Assembly (NCBI GenBank): GCA_030425395.1
Contig: JAUIAS010000001.1
Span: forward strand, 1 to 64,000
Direction: 5' to 3'
Source of the DNA: Alphaproteobacteria bacterium
GTDB lineage: Bacteria > Pseudomonadota > Alphaproteobacteria > Rhodobacterales > Rhodobacteraceae
DNA: 64,000 bases
Shown here: piece after piece, positions 8,721-17,101 of the stretch
Layout: the number at the start of each line of letters is the position of its first letter
How positions within the stretch are numbered: the first letter of the stretch is position 1
The notes under the pieces: model-generated
The model's input: the letters and a program-made list of their open reading frames with translations, nothing else
Told to the model about the DNA's origin: nothing
The model's database searches: none
Made by a program: the position numbers and the translations under genes

Positions 8721-9713
8721 CTAGGCGCGCGACTTTTTGCTTTTGGGGCGCTGCGCATGCAGCACCTTGAACCGTGAATCGCCGCCCAATTCGCTGACGT
8801 CCCGGAAAAGATTAGTCAACGTGGCCTCGTAGGGCAAATGGCGGTTTGCCACCAGCCAAAGCCGTCCCGACCCGGACAGGATACGCGCGGCATTGGCAAT
8901 AAACGCCTGACCCAATGCCGGGTCCGCCGCGCGGGCGGTGTGAAACGGCGGGTTCATCACCACCGAGGACAACGGGGCCGGAGGTGTCCAGATGCGCGCG
9001 TCGGACCAAATGAATTGCGCGCGCGGGTCGGTGACATTGGTGCGCGCGCAGTCCAACGCCGCGTGATCGGCCTCAACCGAGAATAGGGTTTCAATCCCCG
9101 GACGGTCGCGCAGCAAGTGCGCCGCAAGATACCCCCACCCTGCTCCGAGGTCCGCAACGCGCGGGCCAAGGTTGTCGGGCAGGTGCTCAAGCAACATACG
9201 AGAGGCCGGATCGATACCATCCGCAGAAAACACCCCGGGAACGGTGGTAAACCCGTCAATCTTGCGCGGCTTGGCGATCCAGTCGGCAAACAGATCGGCA
9301 TCCGCGTCGAACCAGAAGAGCTTGCCATGTGCCTTGTTGACAGGGCCATAGACCGGACACCGTTTGCGCACATCTTTCAGGATACTGTCGACGCCATCGG
9401 TTTTGGCCCCGTCGACGATCACCGGCCCGTCACTGCACGCCGCAGCAGCGGCGATCATGGCGCGGGCCTGATCCTTGGCACGCGGCAGCGCAACAATCGC
9501 GGCGGCCACCCGTTCCGGGCGTGTCTGCGTCACACGATAACCGCGCGCGGCCCATGCCTCTGCATCAGGCCAAAACCCGTGGCGGATGATAACCCGACCC
9601 GCATCCAAAGCGGTAAGGTCAAACGACAAGGCAGGCGTATCGACAAGGATATCACCCCCGTCAGGAAAGCTCAGAGTCCCCTGATCAAGGGCCAAGGTCA
9701 GGCGCGGGGACAT
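8721..9713 (-). CDS. RsmC-like class I methyltransferase (16S rRNA m2G1207 type)
   Basis: 330 residues from the ATG at 9713; a longer frame exists but similarity starts at MSPRLTLALD. The N-terminal half is a degenerate methyltransferase-like domain. The C-terminal half has the SAM motif RVADLGAGWGYLAAHLL and the catalytic VVMNPPFHTARAADPALGQAFIANAARIL, the NPPF signature of N2-guanine and N6-adenine methyltransferases. The two-domain form and the text WLVANRHLPYE are typical of RsmC/RlmG enzymes that modify ribosomal RNA guanine. Exact rRNA position is inferred. It starts 8 bases after the clpS stop on the same strand, so the two probably share a transcript. Confidence 0.85.
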   Translation of the reverse strand: MSPRLTLALDQGTLSFPDGGDILVDTPALSFDLTALDAGRVIIRHGFWPDAEAWAARGYRVTQTRPERVAAAIVALPRAKDQARAMIAAAAACSDGPVIVDGAKTDGVDSILKDVRKRCPVYGPVNKAHGKLFWFDADADLFADWIAKPRKIDGFTTVPGVFSADGIDPASRMLLEHLPDNLGPRVADLGAGWGYLAAHLLRDRPGIETLFSVEADHAALDCARTNVTDPRAQFIWSDARIWTPPAPLSSVVMNPPFHTARAADPALGQAFIANAARILSGSGRLWLVANRHLPYEATLTNLFRDVSELGGDSRFKVLHAQRPKSKKSRA

Positions 9714-9721
9714 GGCGGGGA

Positions 9722-10042
9722 TCAGTCTTCTTTTTCCATCGTGCACTGCAACGGGTGCTGATGACGACGCGCAAAGTCCATGACTTGGCCCACCTTGGTT
9801 TCGGCAATCTCATGGCTGAACACGCCAACAACGGCCAAACCGCGTTTGTGCACGGTCAGCATGATTTCAAACGCTTGCGCGTGGTTCATACCAAAGAAAC
9901 GTTCAAGGACATGAACAACAAATTCCATCGGCGTGTAATCGTCGTTCAGCAACAACACCTTGTAGAGAGGTGGCCGCTTGGTCTTGGGCCGCGTTTTGGT
10001 AACAACGTCGGTTTCGTCCCCCTCATCGGGGCGGTCTGTCAT
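9722..10042 (-). CDS. clpS: ATP-dependent Clp protease adaptor ClpS
   Basis: 106 residues from the ATG at 10042; a second in-frame ATG at 10063 would add seven residues, and neither has a strong ribosome site. The core is [27 protein letters not shown] followed by [20 protein letters not shown], the standard ClpS fold with the N-degron pocket residues NDD and the conserved H in the helix. ClpS delivers N-end-rule substrates to ClpAP. Roseobacters often have a second ClpS elsewhere, and this window has no clpA. Downstream is the RsmC-like gene. Upstream is the divergent HAD hydrolase gene, so the promoter lies in the short gap near 10050-10140. Confidence 0.93.
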   Translation of the reverse strand: MTDRPDEGDETDVVTKTRPKTKRPPLYKVLLLNDDYTPMEFVVHVLERFFGMNHAQAFEIMLTVHKRGLAVVGVFSHEIAETKVGQVMDFARRHQHPLQCTMEKED

Positions 10043-10149
10043 CGTGATGGGCGATAGCGTCATGACGCGCCTGACCTGTTGCGGGAATCCCTTTGTGAAG
10101 GTTGTATATAACGTCAGACCCCCCAGAGAAAAGGGACCGCGCAATCACG

Positions 10150-10848
10150 ATGGGCAAAAACATCACGATCATCGCCTTTGATGCCGATGACACGCTTTGG
10201 CACAACGAACGGTTTTTCCGGCTTACCCAGGCGCGATTTCGCGATCTTCTGAAGGCCCATAGCGATGCCAGCCATCTTGATGAACGGCTGCTTGCGGCCG
10301 AGCGGCGCAATCTCGGGCGATATGGTTATGGCATCAAGGGGTTCACCCTTTCGATGATCGAAACAGCACTGGAGGTCACGGAAAACAGAGTTCCGGGTGA
10401 GGTGATCCATGAATTGATCGCAGCCGGTCAGGACATGCTTGAACATCCGATCGAACTGTTGCCCCACGCCCGTGATGCGGTCAGCCATGTGGCCAAGACC
10501 TATAAGACCCTGCTGATTACCAAGGGCGACCTGATGGATCAGGAACGCAAACTGGCCCAATCCGGGCTCGGCGATCTGTTTCACGGTGTCGAGATTGTAT
10601 CGGAAAAAACCCGCGACGTTTATCAAACAATTTTTGCCCGCCACGGCGGCTCCGCAGCGACATCCATGATGGTCGGAAACTCAGTCAAGTCGGATGTGGT
10701 GCCCGTGATCGAGGCCGGAGGATGGGGCGTGCACGTGCCCCACGGCCTGGAGTGGGAGATCGAAAAAGCCCCCCTTCCGGTGTCCGAACCTCGGTTCCGC
10801 CATCTAAAGGATCTGGGCGGCATAATTCCGCTGCTGTCACAAATCTGA
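10150..10848 (+). CDS. HAD-superfamily hydrolase
   Basis: 232 residues from the ATG at 10150; an upstream in-frame start at 10102 lies before the conserved region. Motif I is AFDADDTLWHN near residues 7-17 with the nucleophile Asp of DxDxT. Motif II is LLITKGD, and motif III/IV is MMVGNSVKSDVVPVIEAGGWGVHVPHG. The form resembles 2-haloacid dehalogenase-like and sugar or nucleotide phosphatases of subfamily I. The substrate cannot be told. It is a single gene divergent from clpS and followed by the promoter of a DD-carboxypeptidase gene. Confidence 0.85.
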   Translation: MGKNITIIAFDADDTLWHNERFFRLTQARFRDLLKAHSDASHLDERLLAAERRNLGRYGYGIKGFTLSMIETALEVTENRVPGEVIHELIAAGQDMLEHPIELLPHARDAVSHVAKTYKTLLITKGDLMDQERKLAQSGLGDLFHGVEIVSEKTRDVYQTIFARHGGSAATSMMVGNSVKSDVVPVIEAGGWGVHVPHGLEWEIEKAPLPVSEPRFRHLKDLGGIIPLLSQI

Positions 10849-10957
10849 TCAATCAACGCCGATTGGTATTCGCTTCCCTCGTAGGCCATTCAAGGCCAGC
10901 CACAACATGTAGGCGCTTAAGGTTTCATCGGTAACACATTAAAAATTAAGGTTTTCT

Positions 10958-10986
10958 TTGATTTCTTGCCCGTTCCGCACTATCAT
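10958..10986 (+). promoter_or_regulatory. Sigma-70-type promoter of the DD-carboxypeptidase gene
   Basis: TTGATT at 10958-10963 and TATCAT at 10981-10986 are separated by 17 bases. A transcript would begin near 10993. This excludes the more upstream TTG start at 10986 for the following gene and supports the GTG at 11040. Confidence 0.55.
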
Positions 10987-11039
10987 TGAGAAAATTCGGG
11001 CGCAGATCCGGGACACTGAGGCAGACAAAGGCGACTATT

Positions 11040-12521
11040 GTGCAGGAACGGCGTTTTCAGCCGGCCCGTTTTGGGCTTGTTCTTCTATCCCTGATTTTCG
11101 GGCTGTTTGCGTTGTCGCAATCATTGGCGGCGGCCCCTTATGCGGCCATGGTCATGGACGCGCGAACAGGAGAGGTTTTGCATTCGCGGAACGCCGACAC
11201 ACGTTTGCACCCTGCATCACTGACCAAGATGATGACCCTTTATATCGCATTCGAAGCCGTAGAGAACGGTGAGATATCGCTCGACACCAAGGTTCGCATT
11301 TCCAAACACGCCGCTTCCGAACCACCGTCCAAGCTGGGACTCAAGCCCGGTCAACGGATTGCGCTTCGTTATCTGATCCGGGCTGCCGCGGTAAAATCAG
11401 GTAATGATGCGGCAACCGCGTTGGGCGAAGCGATTTCGGGCAGCGAAACAAAATTTGCCCGCCGGATGAACGCCACCGCCAAGGCTTTGGGAATGACCCG
11501 CACGACCTTCAAGAACGCGCACGGATTGACCGAGGCTGGGCATATGTCCACCGCTCGGGATATGACGATTCTGGGGCGGCACCTGTTTTATGACTACCCG
11601 GAATATTACAATCTGTTTTCGCGCCAATCCACGCATGCAGGCGTGCGAAAGGTCAGCAATACCAACCGCCGCTTGCTTCAGGCCTATCGCGGGGCGGACG
11701 GAATCAAGACCGGCTACACACGCGCTGCGGGGTTCAACCTTGTCGCGTCGGCTGAACGGGGAAACGAACGAATTATCGCAACCGTGTTTGGCGGAAAATC
11801 CAGCGCCTCGCGCAATGCCAAGGTGGCTGAACTTCTGGATCTCGGGTTCAGACGGGCGCCATCCCGTGTTGCGATAAACAAGCCCGTCCGGCCAAGGTAT
11901 GTCGGAAACGCTGACCGTGCCGCGCCGATCCAGCGCGCCAATGGGCTGGTTGCCAAAAGTGTCCGGCCACAACCCCGCCCCGGTTCGACAATCAAGGATC
12001 AAGCCGTGGTCGTCGCGGCCATCGCGGCCAAACAGGAAGACGCCCTGCGCGAAACCATTGCCGATGCGATCACTGAGGCGGTGCCCGACGCCGCCGATCA
12101 GACACCGCAATCTGCTGCGGCCTCCGACGTTGAACCGGTACCACGCCCGATCCTACGCCCGGGAACGGAAATCCTGACGCCTGCTTCTTTGGGCGAAGCC
12201 GTTATCGCCGAGACCCAGCCCGCCGAGTCCCCCCCTATCGAGGATGATGCCCTTGAGGTGGTAACAAGGGTTTCCACTTCGGGTGGTCGGCAATGGGGAA
12301 TAAACCTTGGACGCTATGGAAGCCGGTTTGCCGCCGAGAAGATCCTTCTCAAGACGGCGCTTGCCGAAATGAAGACCTTGGACGGAGGGTTGCGCAAGGT
12401 CATCCGTAACCCGCTTGGCTTTGATGCGAATTTCATGGGGCTGACCCGCGATCAGGCCGATCTTGCCTGTCGCCGCCTCCAAGCCCGCAAGCAGGCTTGC
12501 TTTATGATAGATCCGGGCTGA
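11040..12521 (+). CDS. D-alanyl-D-alanine carboxypeptidase with C-terminal SPOR domain
   Basis: 493 residues from the GTG at 11040, chosen because a -10 box overlaps the upstream TTG and because a signal peptide (ARFGLVLLSLIFGLFALSQSLAAAP) begins a few residues later. The S11 penicillin-binding motifs are ASLTKMM (SxxK), VKSGNDAA (SxN) and GIKTGYTRAAG (KTG). The catalytic domain covers about residues 30-290. A proline- and alanine-rich linker follows. The last 75 residues (WGINLGRYGSRFAAEK to CFMIDPG) resemble a SPOR peptidoglycan-binding domain, which targets proteins to division sites with denuded glycan. The enzyme trims the terminal D-Ala of pentapeptides in the periplasm. It belongs to the DacA/DacF group. 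It converges on ccoS with a 16-base gap. Confidence 0.92.
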   Translation: MQERRFQPARFGLVLLSLIFGLFALSQSLAAAPYAAMVMDARTGEVLHSRNADTRLHPASLTKMMTLYIAFEAVENGEISLDTKVRISKHAASEPPSKLGLKPGQRIALRYLIRAAAVKSGNDAATALGEAISGSETKFARRMNATAKALGMTRTTFKNAHGLTEAGHMSTARDMTILGRHLFYDYPEYYNLFSRQSTHAGVRKVSNTNRRLLQAYRGADGIKTGYTRAAGFNLVASAERGNERIIATVFGGKSSASRNAKVAELLDLGFRRAPSRVAINKPVRPRYVGNADRAAPIQRANGLVAKSVRPQPRPGSTIKDQAVVVAAIAAKQEDALRETIADAITEAVPDAADQTPQSAAASDVEPVPRPILRPGTEILTPASLGEAVIAETQPAESPPIEDDALEVVTRVSTSGGRQWGINLGRYGSRFAAEKILLKTALAEMKTLDGGLRKVIRNPLGFDANFMGLTRDQADLACRRLQARKQACFMIDPG

Positions 12522-12537
12522 TCGCGGTCACAGGCTG

Positions 12538-12696
12538 TCAGGGCTTGGGGTGGTCGTCCCAATCATCGCTGAGAATGCGGCGGCTATCGCCCTCGGGGTC
12601 ATCATATTGGTTCGACCGCACGGTATACAGAAACGCCAGCAGTCCCAGAGCCCCCAGCACCAGCGAAATAGGTATCAGATAGGATAGTACGTTCAT
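12538..12696 (-). CDS. ccoS: cbb3 oxidase assembly protein CcoS (short)
   Basis: A 52-residue gene read directly from the sequence. It begins MNVLSYLIPISLVLGALGLL, one membrane helix, continues AFLYTVRSNQYDDPEGDS, and ends in an acidic tail DDWDDHPKP. The helix followed by QYDDPEGDSRRIL is the hallmark of CcoS/FixS. It is needed for the mature, metal-loaded cbb3 oxidase. Its ATG lies 6 bases after the stop of ccoI, completing the ccoG-H-I-S order. It is easily missed because of its size. Confidence 0.92.
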   Translation of the reverse strand: MNVLSYLIPISLVLGALGLLAFLYTVRSNQYDDPEGDSRRILSDDWDDHPKP

Positions 12697-12702
12697 GTCC
12701 GT

Positions 12703-14883
12703 TTACCTCAGACGTAGGGCGTTCAGCGAAACGGTAATCGACGACGTGGACATTGCAAGCGCCGCGATAAGCGGGGTCGCGAACCCGGCAATCGCAAGAG
12801 GCACAGCAATCACGTTATAGGCGGTCGCAATGCGGAAGTTTTCGCGAATCCGGCGCGTCGCAGACCGCGCGGTTTCAAGCGCGTCGGCAATCGGTGTCAC
12901 ATCCCGACCGAGCAGCACGATATCCGAGGCCACCCGCGCGGCGTCCAACGCCGTCGCCGGAGAGATCGACACATGTGCCGCTGCCAGAGCCGCCGTGTCA
13001 TTCAGGCCGTCACCCACCATCAGCACCTTGCGCCCATCGCGCGCCAGCGACGCAATGCGGTTCGCCTTGTCTTCGGGCAACGCTTCGGCGATCCATTCGT
13101 GAATGCCCAAATCGCCAGCCAGTCGAGCCACCGCGTGCGTCGCATCACCGGACAAAAGGATCACAGTCTTGGACTGCGCATGTAGCGCGGCGACGACCTC
13201 TTCAACACCGGGGCGCAGCGCATCCACAAAGGAAAACCCAAAAGGCGCGTTTTGGCCGACGCTCAGCCATGCGGCGGTTTCTGTTCCCTGTTGTGCGCCA
13301 ACCCAGCTTGCCCGGCCCAGCCGAACACGCTGCCCCTTCCAGAGGCCTTCCGTGCCATATCCAGGAATTTCGCGAATATCCGAAACGGCCTGAGGCACAA
13401 TTCCAAGATCATCTGCCGCCCGCGCCAGCGCGACCGAGAGCGGGTGCGATGATCCCTTGGCCAGGGCCGAGGCAATCGCCATCTGATCACGGTCATAGCT
13501 GTCGGGCGCGTTGAGCTTTGGCGTGCCTTCTGTAAGTGTTCCGGTCTTGTCAAAAACAACAGTGTCGACTTCGGCCAAACGCTCCAGCGCGGTGGCGTGT
13601 TTGATCAACATCCCCTTGCGGAACAGACGGCCAGACGCCGCCGTCGTCACGGCAGGCACGGCAAGACCAAGAGCACACGGGCAGGTAATGATCAGAACCG
13701 CCGCTGCGATATTCAGCGCCACGCGCATATCACCCGACCACAGCAGCCAACCGACAAACGCCAGCGCCGACAGGATATGCACCCCCGGTGCATAGAGCTT
13801 GGCCGCGCTATCGGCCAGGGATGTATACCGAGAACGCCCCGATTCCGCGATCGAGACAAGCTCGGCCATGCGGTGCAGGGACGTGTCCTGTCCTACTGCG
13901 GTTGCCCGCACGATCAAGGGGCCTGTCAGGTTCACTTCGCCCGCGCTGACGGCCTGTCCCGGTGCGGCAAAAACCGGCACAGTTTCGCCGGTCAGAACCG
14001 AACGGTCCAATTCGGAGCGGCCTTCGGAAATTTCTCCATCCACGGGAATACGCCCGCCGGGCCGGACGCGGATGTAGTCGCCTGTGGCCAGCTCCGCGAC
14101 GGGAACCTCGCGGTCTCCGTCAGTGGTCACCAACAAGGCGCGCGGCACTTCGAGCGCGGCCAGTTCCTGCGCCGCCGACCGGGCAATCGCCCGTGTTCTG
14201 TGATCCAGATAGCGCCCGGCCAAAAGGAAAAACGTCAGCGCAAGGGCCGCATCAAAATAGGCGTGATGTCCGCTGAGTGCCGTTTCCCAAAGCGACGTGG
14301 CCAAGGCCAGAACGATGGCCAGAACGATCGGCACATCCATGTTCAGACGCCGCACCGACAGGGCCGCCCAAGCGTTTACAAAAAACGGTTTGGCGGAAAA
14401 GGCGATAGCAGGCAGCGTAATGGCTGCGGAAATCCAGTGGAACATATCACGCGTTGCATCTGCCGCGCCCGACCAAACCGAGATGGACAAAAGCATCACG
14501 TTCATCGACGCGAACCCGGCAACAGCCAGACGCATCAACAGATCGCGACCGGCCCGATCCGCCTGAGTTGCGCTCAGAGCGCCGGTATCAAGCTCGTGCG
14601 CCTCGTAACCGGCCCTTTCCAACACGTCCACCAGCGCCGCAGCGGTCACGTCAGGTTCGGCGTCAACCATCGCCCGCTTGAGCGTGAGGTTAACCCGCGC
14701 CAGCGTCACCCCCGGCACATCGGCCAACGCGCGTTCCACCGTGCCAATACACGCCTGACAATGAATGCCCGGCAGTGAAAGCGCGATCCGCGCTGGCCCC
14801 TCGGGCATAGGCTGAACCGGCGCGGCGGGAGCCGCAACACAGGCGGGACAAGCGGCAAGAGCGGGGCGCGCATGGACTGTCAT
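12703..14883 (-). CDS. ccoI: Copper-translocating P1B-ATPase for cbb3 oxidase (CcoI/FixI)
   Basis: 726 residues. The N-terminus has a CPAC pair (Cys12, Cys15) and an HMA domain with CxxC (Cys42, Cys45 in IHCQACIGTVERAL). The translocation motif is CPC at 401-403 (IITCPCALGLAVP), the phosphorylated Asp445 lies in FDKTGTLT, and the hinge is MVGDGLNDT (622-630). The TGE loop is SVLTGETVP near 296-303. FixI-type pumps export Cu(I) for insertion into cytochrome c oxidase subunit CcoN. It is fourth from the end of a ccoG-H-I-S operon with gaps of a few bases, driven by the FNR-type box at 16845. No key residue is missing. Confidence 0.96.
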   Translation of the reverse strand: MTVHARPALAACPACVAAPAAPVQPMPEGPARIALSLPGIHCQACIGTVERALADVPGVTLARVNLTLKRAMVDAEPDVTAAALVDVLERAGYEAHELDTGALSATQADRAGRDLLMRLAVAGFASMNVMLLSISVWSGAADATRDMFHWISAAITLPAIAFSAKPFFVNAWAALSVRRLNMDVPIVLAIVLALATSLWETALSGHHAYFDAALALTFFLLAGRYLDHRTRAIARSAAQELAALEVPRALLVTTDGDREVPVAELATGDYIRVRPGGRIPVDGEISEGRSELDRSVLTGETVPVFAAPGQAVSAGEVNLTGPLIVRATAVGQDTSLHRMAELVSIAESGRSRYTSLADSAAKLYAPGVHILSALAFVGWLLWSGDMRVALNIAAAVLIITCPCALGLAVPAVTTAASGRLFRKGMLIKHATALERLAEVDTVVFDKTGTLTEGTPKLNAPDSYDRDQMAIASALAKGSSHPLSVALARAADDLGIVPQAVSDIREIPGYGTEGLWKGQRVRLGRASWVGAQQGTETAAWLSVGQNAPFGFSFVDALRPGVEEVVAALHAQSKTVILLSGDATHAVARLAGDLGIHEWIAEALPEDKANRIASLARDGRKVLMVGDGLNDTAALAAAHVSISPATALDAARVASDIVLLGRDVTPIADALETARSATRRIRENFRIATAYNVIAVPLAIAGFATPLIAALAMSTSSITVSLNALRLR

Positions 14884-14887
14884 TGGA

Positions 14888-15346
14888 TTATCCGTTCACC
14901 CGCAGCACAACCCGCTGGGAAAACTCTGTTCCATCGTCCGCGCGTGCGGTCATGCGGATGTTCCAGTTGCCCGGTGCCAGATCCGCATGGGCGACATAGG
15001 CCGTGCCGTCGAATTCAAATGCCGGGCGGCTGTCATCCTTGACATGGGTCGCCCGGCCCAAGGTGGCATCGAGATCGTTGACCTCAACCGGATTGCCGTC
15101 ACGATCGGTGATGGACAGGATCAGGCGTTCGGCCTGCACCTCGGCAAAAACCGACCAGCCCAGCGCTAGCTGCGCATCACGCTTGGCGTCGAACTGCTGA
15201 CTGGCCACGTAGGAATTCTTGACCTCAAGACCCGGGAAGGTTTTGACCGCGCTGACCGCGAGCAGAATGTTGACCCCGATGATGATGCCAAAGGCTCCGA
15301 TGAACACTGCGGCGGCATGTTTGCCGGTGAATTCGCGCGTTGCCAT
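14888..15346 (-). CDS. ccoH: cbb3 oxidase accessory protein CcoH/FixH
   Basis: 152 residues. One N-terminal membrane helix (AAAVFIGAFGIIIGVNILLAVSAV, about 11-34) is followed by a periplasmic beta domain that matches FixH in length and in the tail DGTEFSQRVVLRVNG. CcoH binds the cbb3 oxidase and stabilises its assembly. It lies between ccoG (3 bases upstream) and ccoI (4 bases downstream), so the transcript and the role are clear from context. A moderate-strength ribosome site (GAGGGAA) precedes the ATG. Confidence 0.92.
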   Translation of the reverse strand: MATREFTGKHAAAVFIGAFGIIIGVNILLAVSAVKTFPGLEVKNSYVASQQFDAKRDAQLALGWSVFAEVQAERLILSITDRDGNPVEVNDLDATLGRATHVKDDSRPAFEFDGTAYVAHADLAPGNWNIRMTARADDGTEFSQRVVLRVNG

Positions 15347-15349
15347 GTT

Positions 15350-16783
15350 TCAGTTCCCTCTTCCATTGAATGTCGTGTCTTTGTAGGCGCGATCGCCGTT
15401 GCTCAGGTCTTCGATCCAGAACCGCAGATCAACCCGTTCGGCATCGGCAGCATCAGATGACGGCGGCACCACAACATACACCCGCTGGAGCCGCATGGAG
15501 TCTGCTGGAATGGTGATCGATTCATAAGGCGTGCCTTCCAACTGAACCCGGAACGCAGGGTCACCCTTGGCAAAGATGCGGAACAATCTTTCGTCACCGT
15601 TTTTGTTACGGATGCGCACATCATAGGTGTTGCGAATAGATCCGTCAGACAGAGTCACATAGGTCGGGTTGCGCACCGGCGCGACGGTCATGTCGATGTC
15701 GGGCCGGATAAACAATGCGAACACCAGCCCAAAACCAACCAGCGACCAAAGCGCCGAATACATGATTGTGCGCGGACGCAGGATGTGTTTCCAGATGCTA
15801 CGTGGCTCTTGCCCTGCACGTTCCAGAGTTTCATCGCTAAGCGCCATATAGTCGATCAAACCGCGTGGTTTGCCGATTTTGGCCATGATGTCATCGCAGG
15901 CGTCAATGCAAAGTGCACACGTGATGCACTCCAGTTGCTGGCCCCTGCGGATGTCGATACCCACGGGGCACACGTTGACGCAAGCCATGCAATCAATGCA
16001 ATCGCCCTGAGGAGCACCGGCCTTTACCTCCTTGGAGTTCTTTCGCGGTTCGCCCCGCCATTCGCGGTATCCGACGGTCAGCGTATCTTCGTCCATCATC
16101 GCCGCCTGAATACGCGGCCACGGACAGGCATAGACACAGATCTGTTCGCGCGCAAAGCCGCCGAAGAAGAAGGTTGTAAGGGTCAGAACCGCGATGGTGG
16201 TATAAGCAACCGGGTGCGCGTTCAGTGTCACCAGGTCCTGCAGAAGCGTTGGAGCATCCGCAAAATAGAACACCCACGCCCCACCGGTGGCCAGACCGAT
16301 TATCAACCAACTCAGCCACTTGGTGACCCGCAGCCGCGCCTTGCGGAAATCCATCTTTTTCTGGCGGTGCAGACGCAGACGCGCGTTTCGGTCTCCTTCT
16401 ATCCATCGCTCCACCAGAATGAACAGGTCGGTCCAAACGGTCTGGGGGCAAGCATAGCCGCACCACACCCGGCCCAACGCCGAAGTGAACAGGAAAAGGC
16501 CCAAGCCGGCCATGATGAGCAGACCGGCGACAAAGTAGAATTCATGCGGCCAGATTTCGATCCAGAAGAAATAGAAACGGCGGTTGGCAAGGTCGAGCAA
16601 CACGGCCTGATCCGGCAGGGCCGGTCCGCGATCCCAGCGGATCCACGGTGTCAGGTAGTAGATGCCCAGCGTAAAGGCCATCAACGCCCATTTGAGGTTG
16701 CGGAACGCACCCGTCACGCGCTTGGGGTAAATCGGTTCCCGAGCGGCGTAAAGGCTGGGCGGTGTCTGGGATGAACTGGACAA
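15350..16783 (-). CDS. ccoG: cbb3 oxidase accessory protein CcoG/FixG (Fe-S membrane protein)
   Basis: 477 residues from a TTG start at 16783. I prefer it because AGAGGG sits 6 bases upstream and because longer starts would run through the FNR-type box at 16845-16858; a GTG or ATG further upstream is the alternative. Membrane helices lie near the N-terminus (LKWALMAFTLGIYYL), in the middle and near residue 350. Ferredoxin-type cysteines are grouped as CIDCMACVNVCPVG and CITCALCIDACDD, two [4Fe-4S] sites; CGYACPQ and CVYACPW are further conserved cysteines. A periplasmic Ig-like domain ends the protein. CcoG is thought to reduce Cu(II) for cbb3 assembly. First gene of ccoGHIS. Confidence 0.94.
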   Translation of the reverse strand: MSSSSQTPPSLYAAREPIYPKRVTGAFRNLKWALMAFTLGIYYLTPWIRWDRGPALPDQAVLLDLANRRFYFFWIEIWPHEFYFVAGLLIMAGLGLFLFTSALGRVWCGYACPQTVWTDLFILVERWIEGDRNARLRLHRQKKMDFRKARLRVTKWLSWLIIGLATGGAWVFYFADAPTLLQDLVTLNAHPVAYTTIAVLTLTTFFFGGFAREQICVYACPWPRIQAAMMDEDTLTVGYREWRGEPRKNSKEVKAGAPQGDCIDCMACVNVCPVGIDIRRGQQLECITCALCIDACDDIMAKIGKPRGLIDYMALSDETLERAGQEPRSIWKHILRPRTIMYSALWSLVGFGLVFALFIRPDIDMTVAPVRNPTYVTLSDGSIRNTYDVRIRNKNGDERLFRIFAKGDPAFRVQLEGTPYESITIPADSMRLQRVYVVVPPSSDAADAERVDLRFWIEDLSNGDRAYKDTTFNGRGN

Positions 16784-16844
16784 GGGAATCCCTCTTGGAT
16801 GTGCTTCAACACTGGCCTTTTCACATCGCGGAACCGCAATATCT

Positions 16845-16858
16845 TTGACATGGGTCAA
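16845..16858 (-). promoter_or_regulatory. FNR-type box upstream of ccoG
   Basis: TTGACATGGGTCAA, a perfect TTGAC-N4-GTCAA palindrome. Its centre is 41.5 bases before position 16810 on the minus strand. Activation there would give a 27-base leader ahead of the TTG start at 16783. It is consistent with control of ccoGHIS by FnrL encoded at 21631-22374. Confidence 0.85.
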
Positions 16859-16950
16859 AAGCGCATCGTTCATTTATCTTTTACGCCGCATTCGTCTTCA
16901 CGGCCCCGTGAACGCCTCTCTTTCGGGCGCTCCCGTGACCAGATACGCCA

Positions 16951-16982
16951 TCAAAAATGGCCACACCCAAAGGTGTGGCCAT
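16951..16982 (-). terminator. Rho-independent terminator of ccoNOQP
   Basis: An 11-bp perfect stem ATGGCCACACC / GGTGTGGCCAT (16957-16967 and 16972-16982) has a 4-base loop. On the minus strand it is followed by TTTTTGA. It lies about 120 bases after the ccoP stop and before the ccoG promoter. Confidence 0.85.
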
Positions 16983-16983
16983 C

Positions 16984-17081
16984 GGTCCAAGTCATTGGAC
17001 CTCAAAGAAATTGCGCCGGCTTTCCAGGAAACGCGCGAACAGATCGGAAAGCCGGCGCTGGCCCCGTGCCGCACATGCGGC
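16984..17081. repeat. Hairpin cluster between ccoP and its terminator
   Basis: Three further inverted repeats precede the terminator on the minus strand. GGTCCAA-N4-TTGGACC lies at 16984-17001. A 13-bp perfect stem GCGCCGGCTTTCC / GGAAAGCCGGCGC lies at 17013-17025 and 17046-17058 with a 20-base loop. GCCGCA-N2-TGCGGC lies at 17068-17081. No reading frame uses this stretch. They may protect the 3' end of the oxidase mRNA. The function is inferred. Confidence 0.6.
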
Positions 17082-17101
17082 GCAGGGTGTTTCGTCAGTG
17101 G

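Noticed and set aside
13597..14778. Long plus-strand frame of 393 codons
   Set aside because: It is antisense to ccoI, rich in Arg, His and Gln, and shows no domain.
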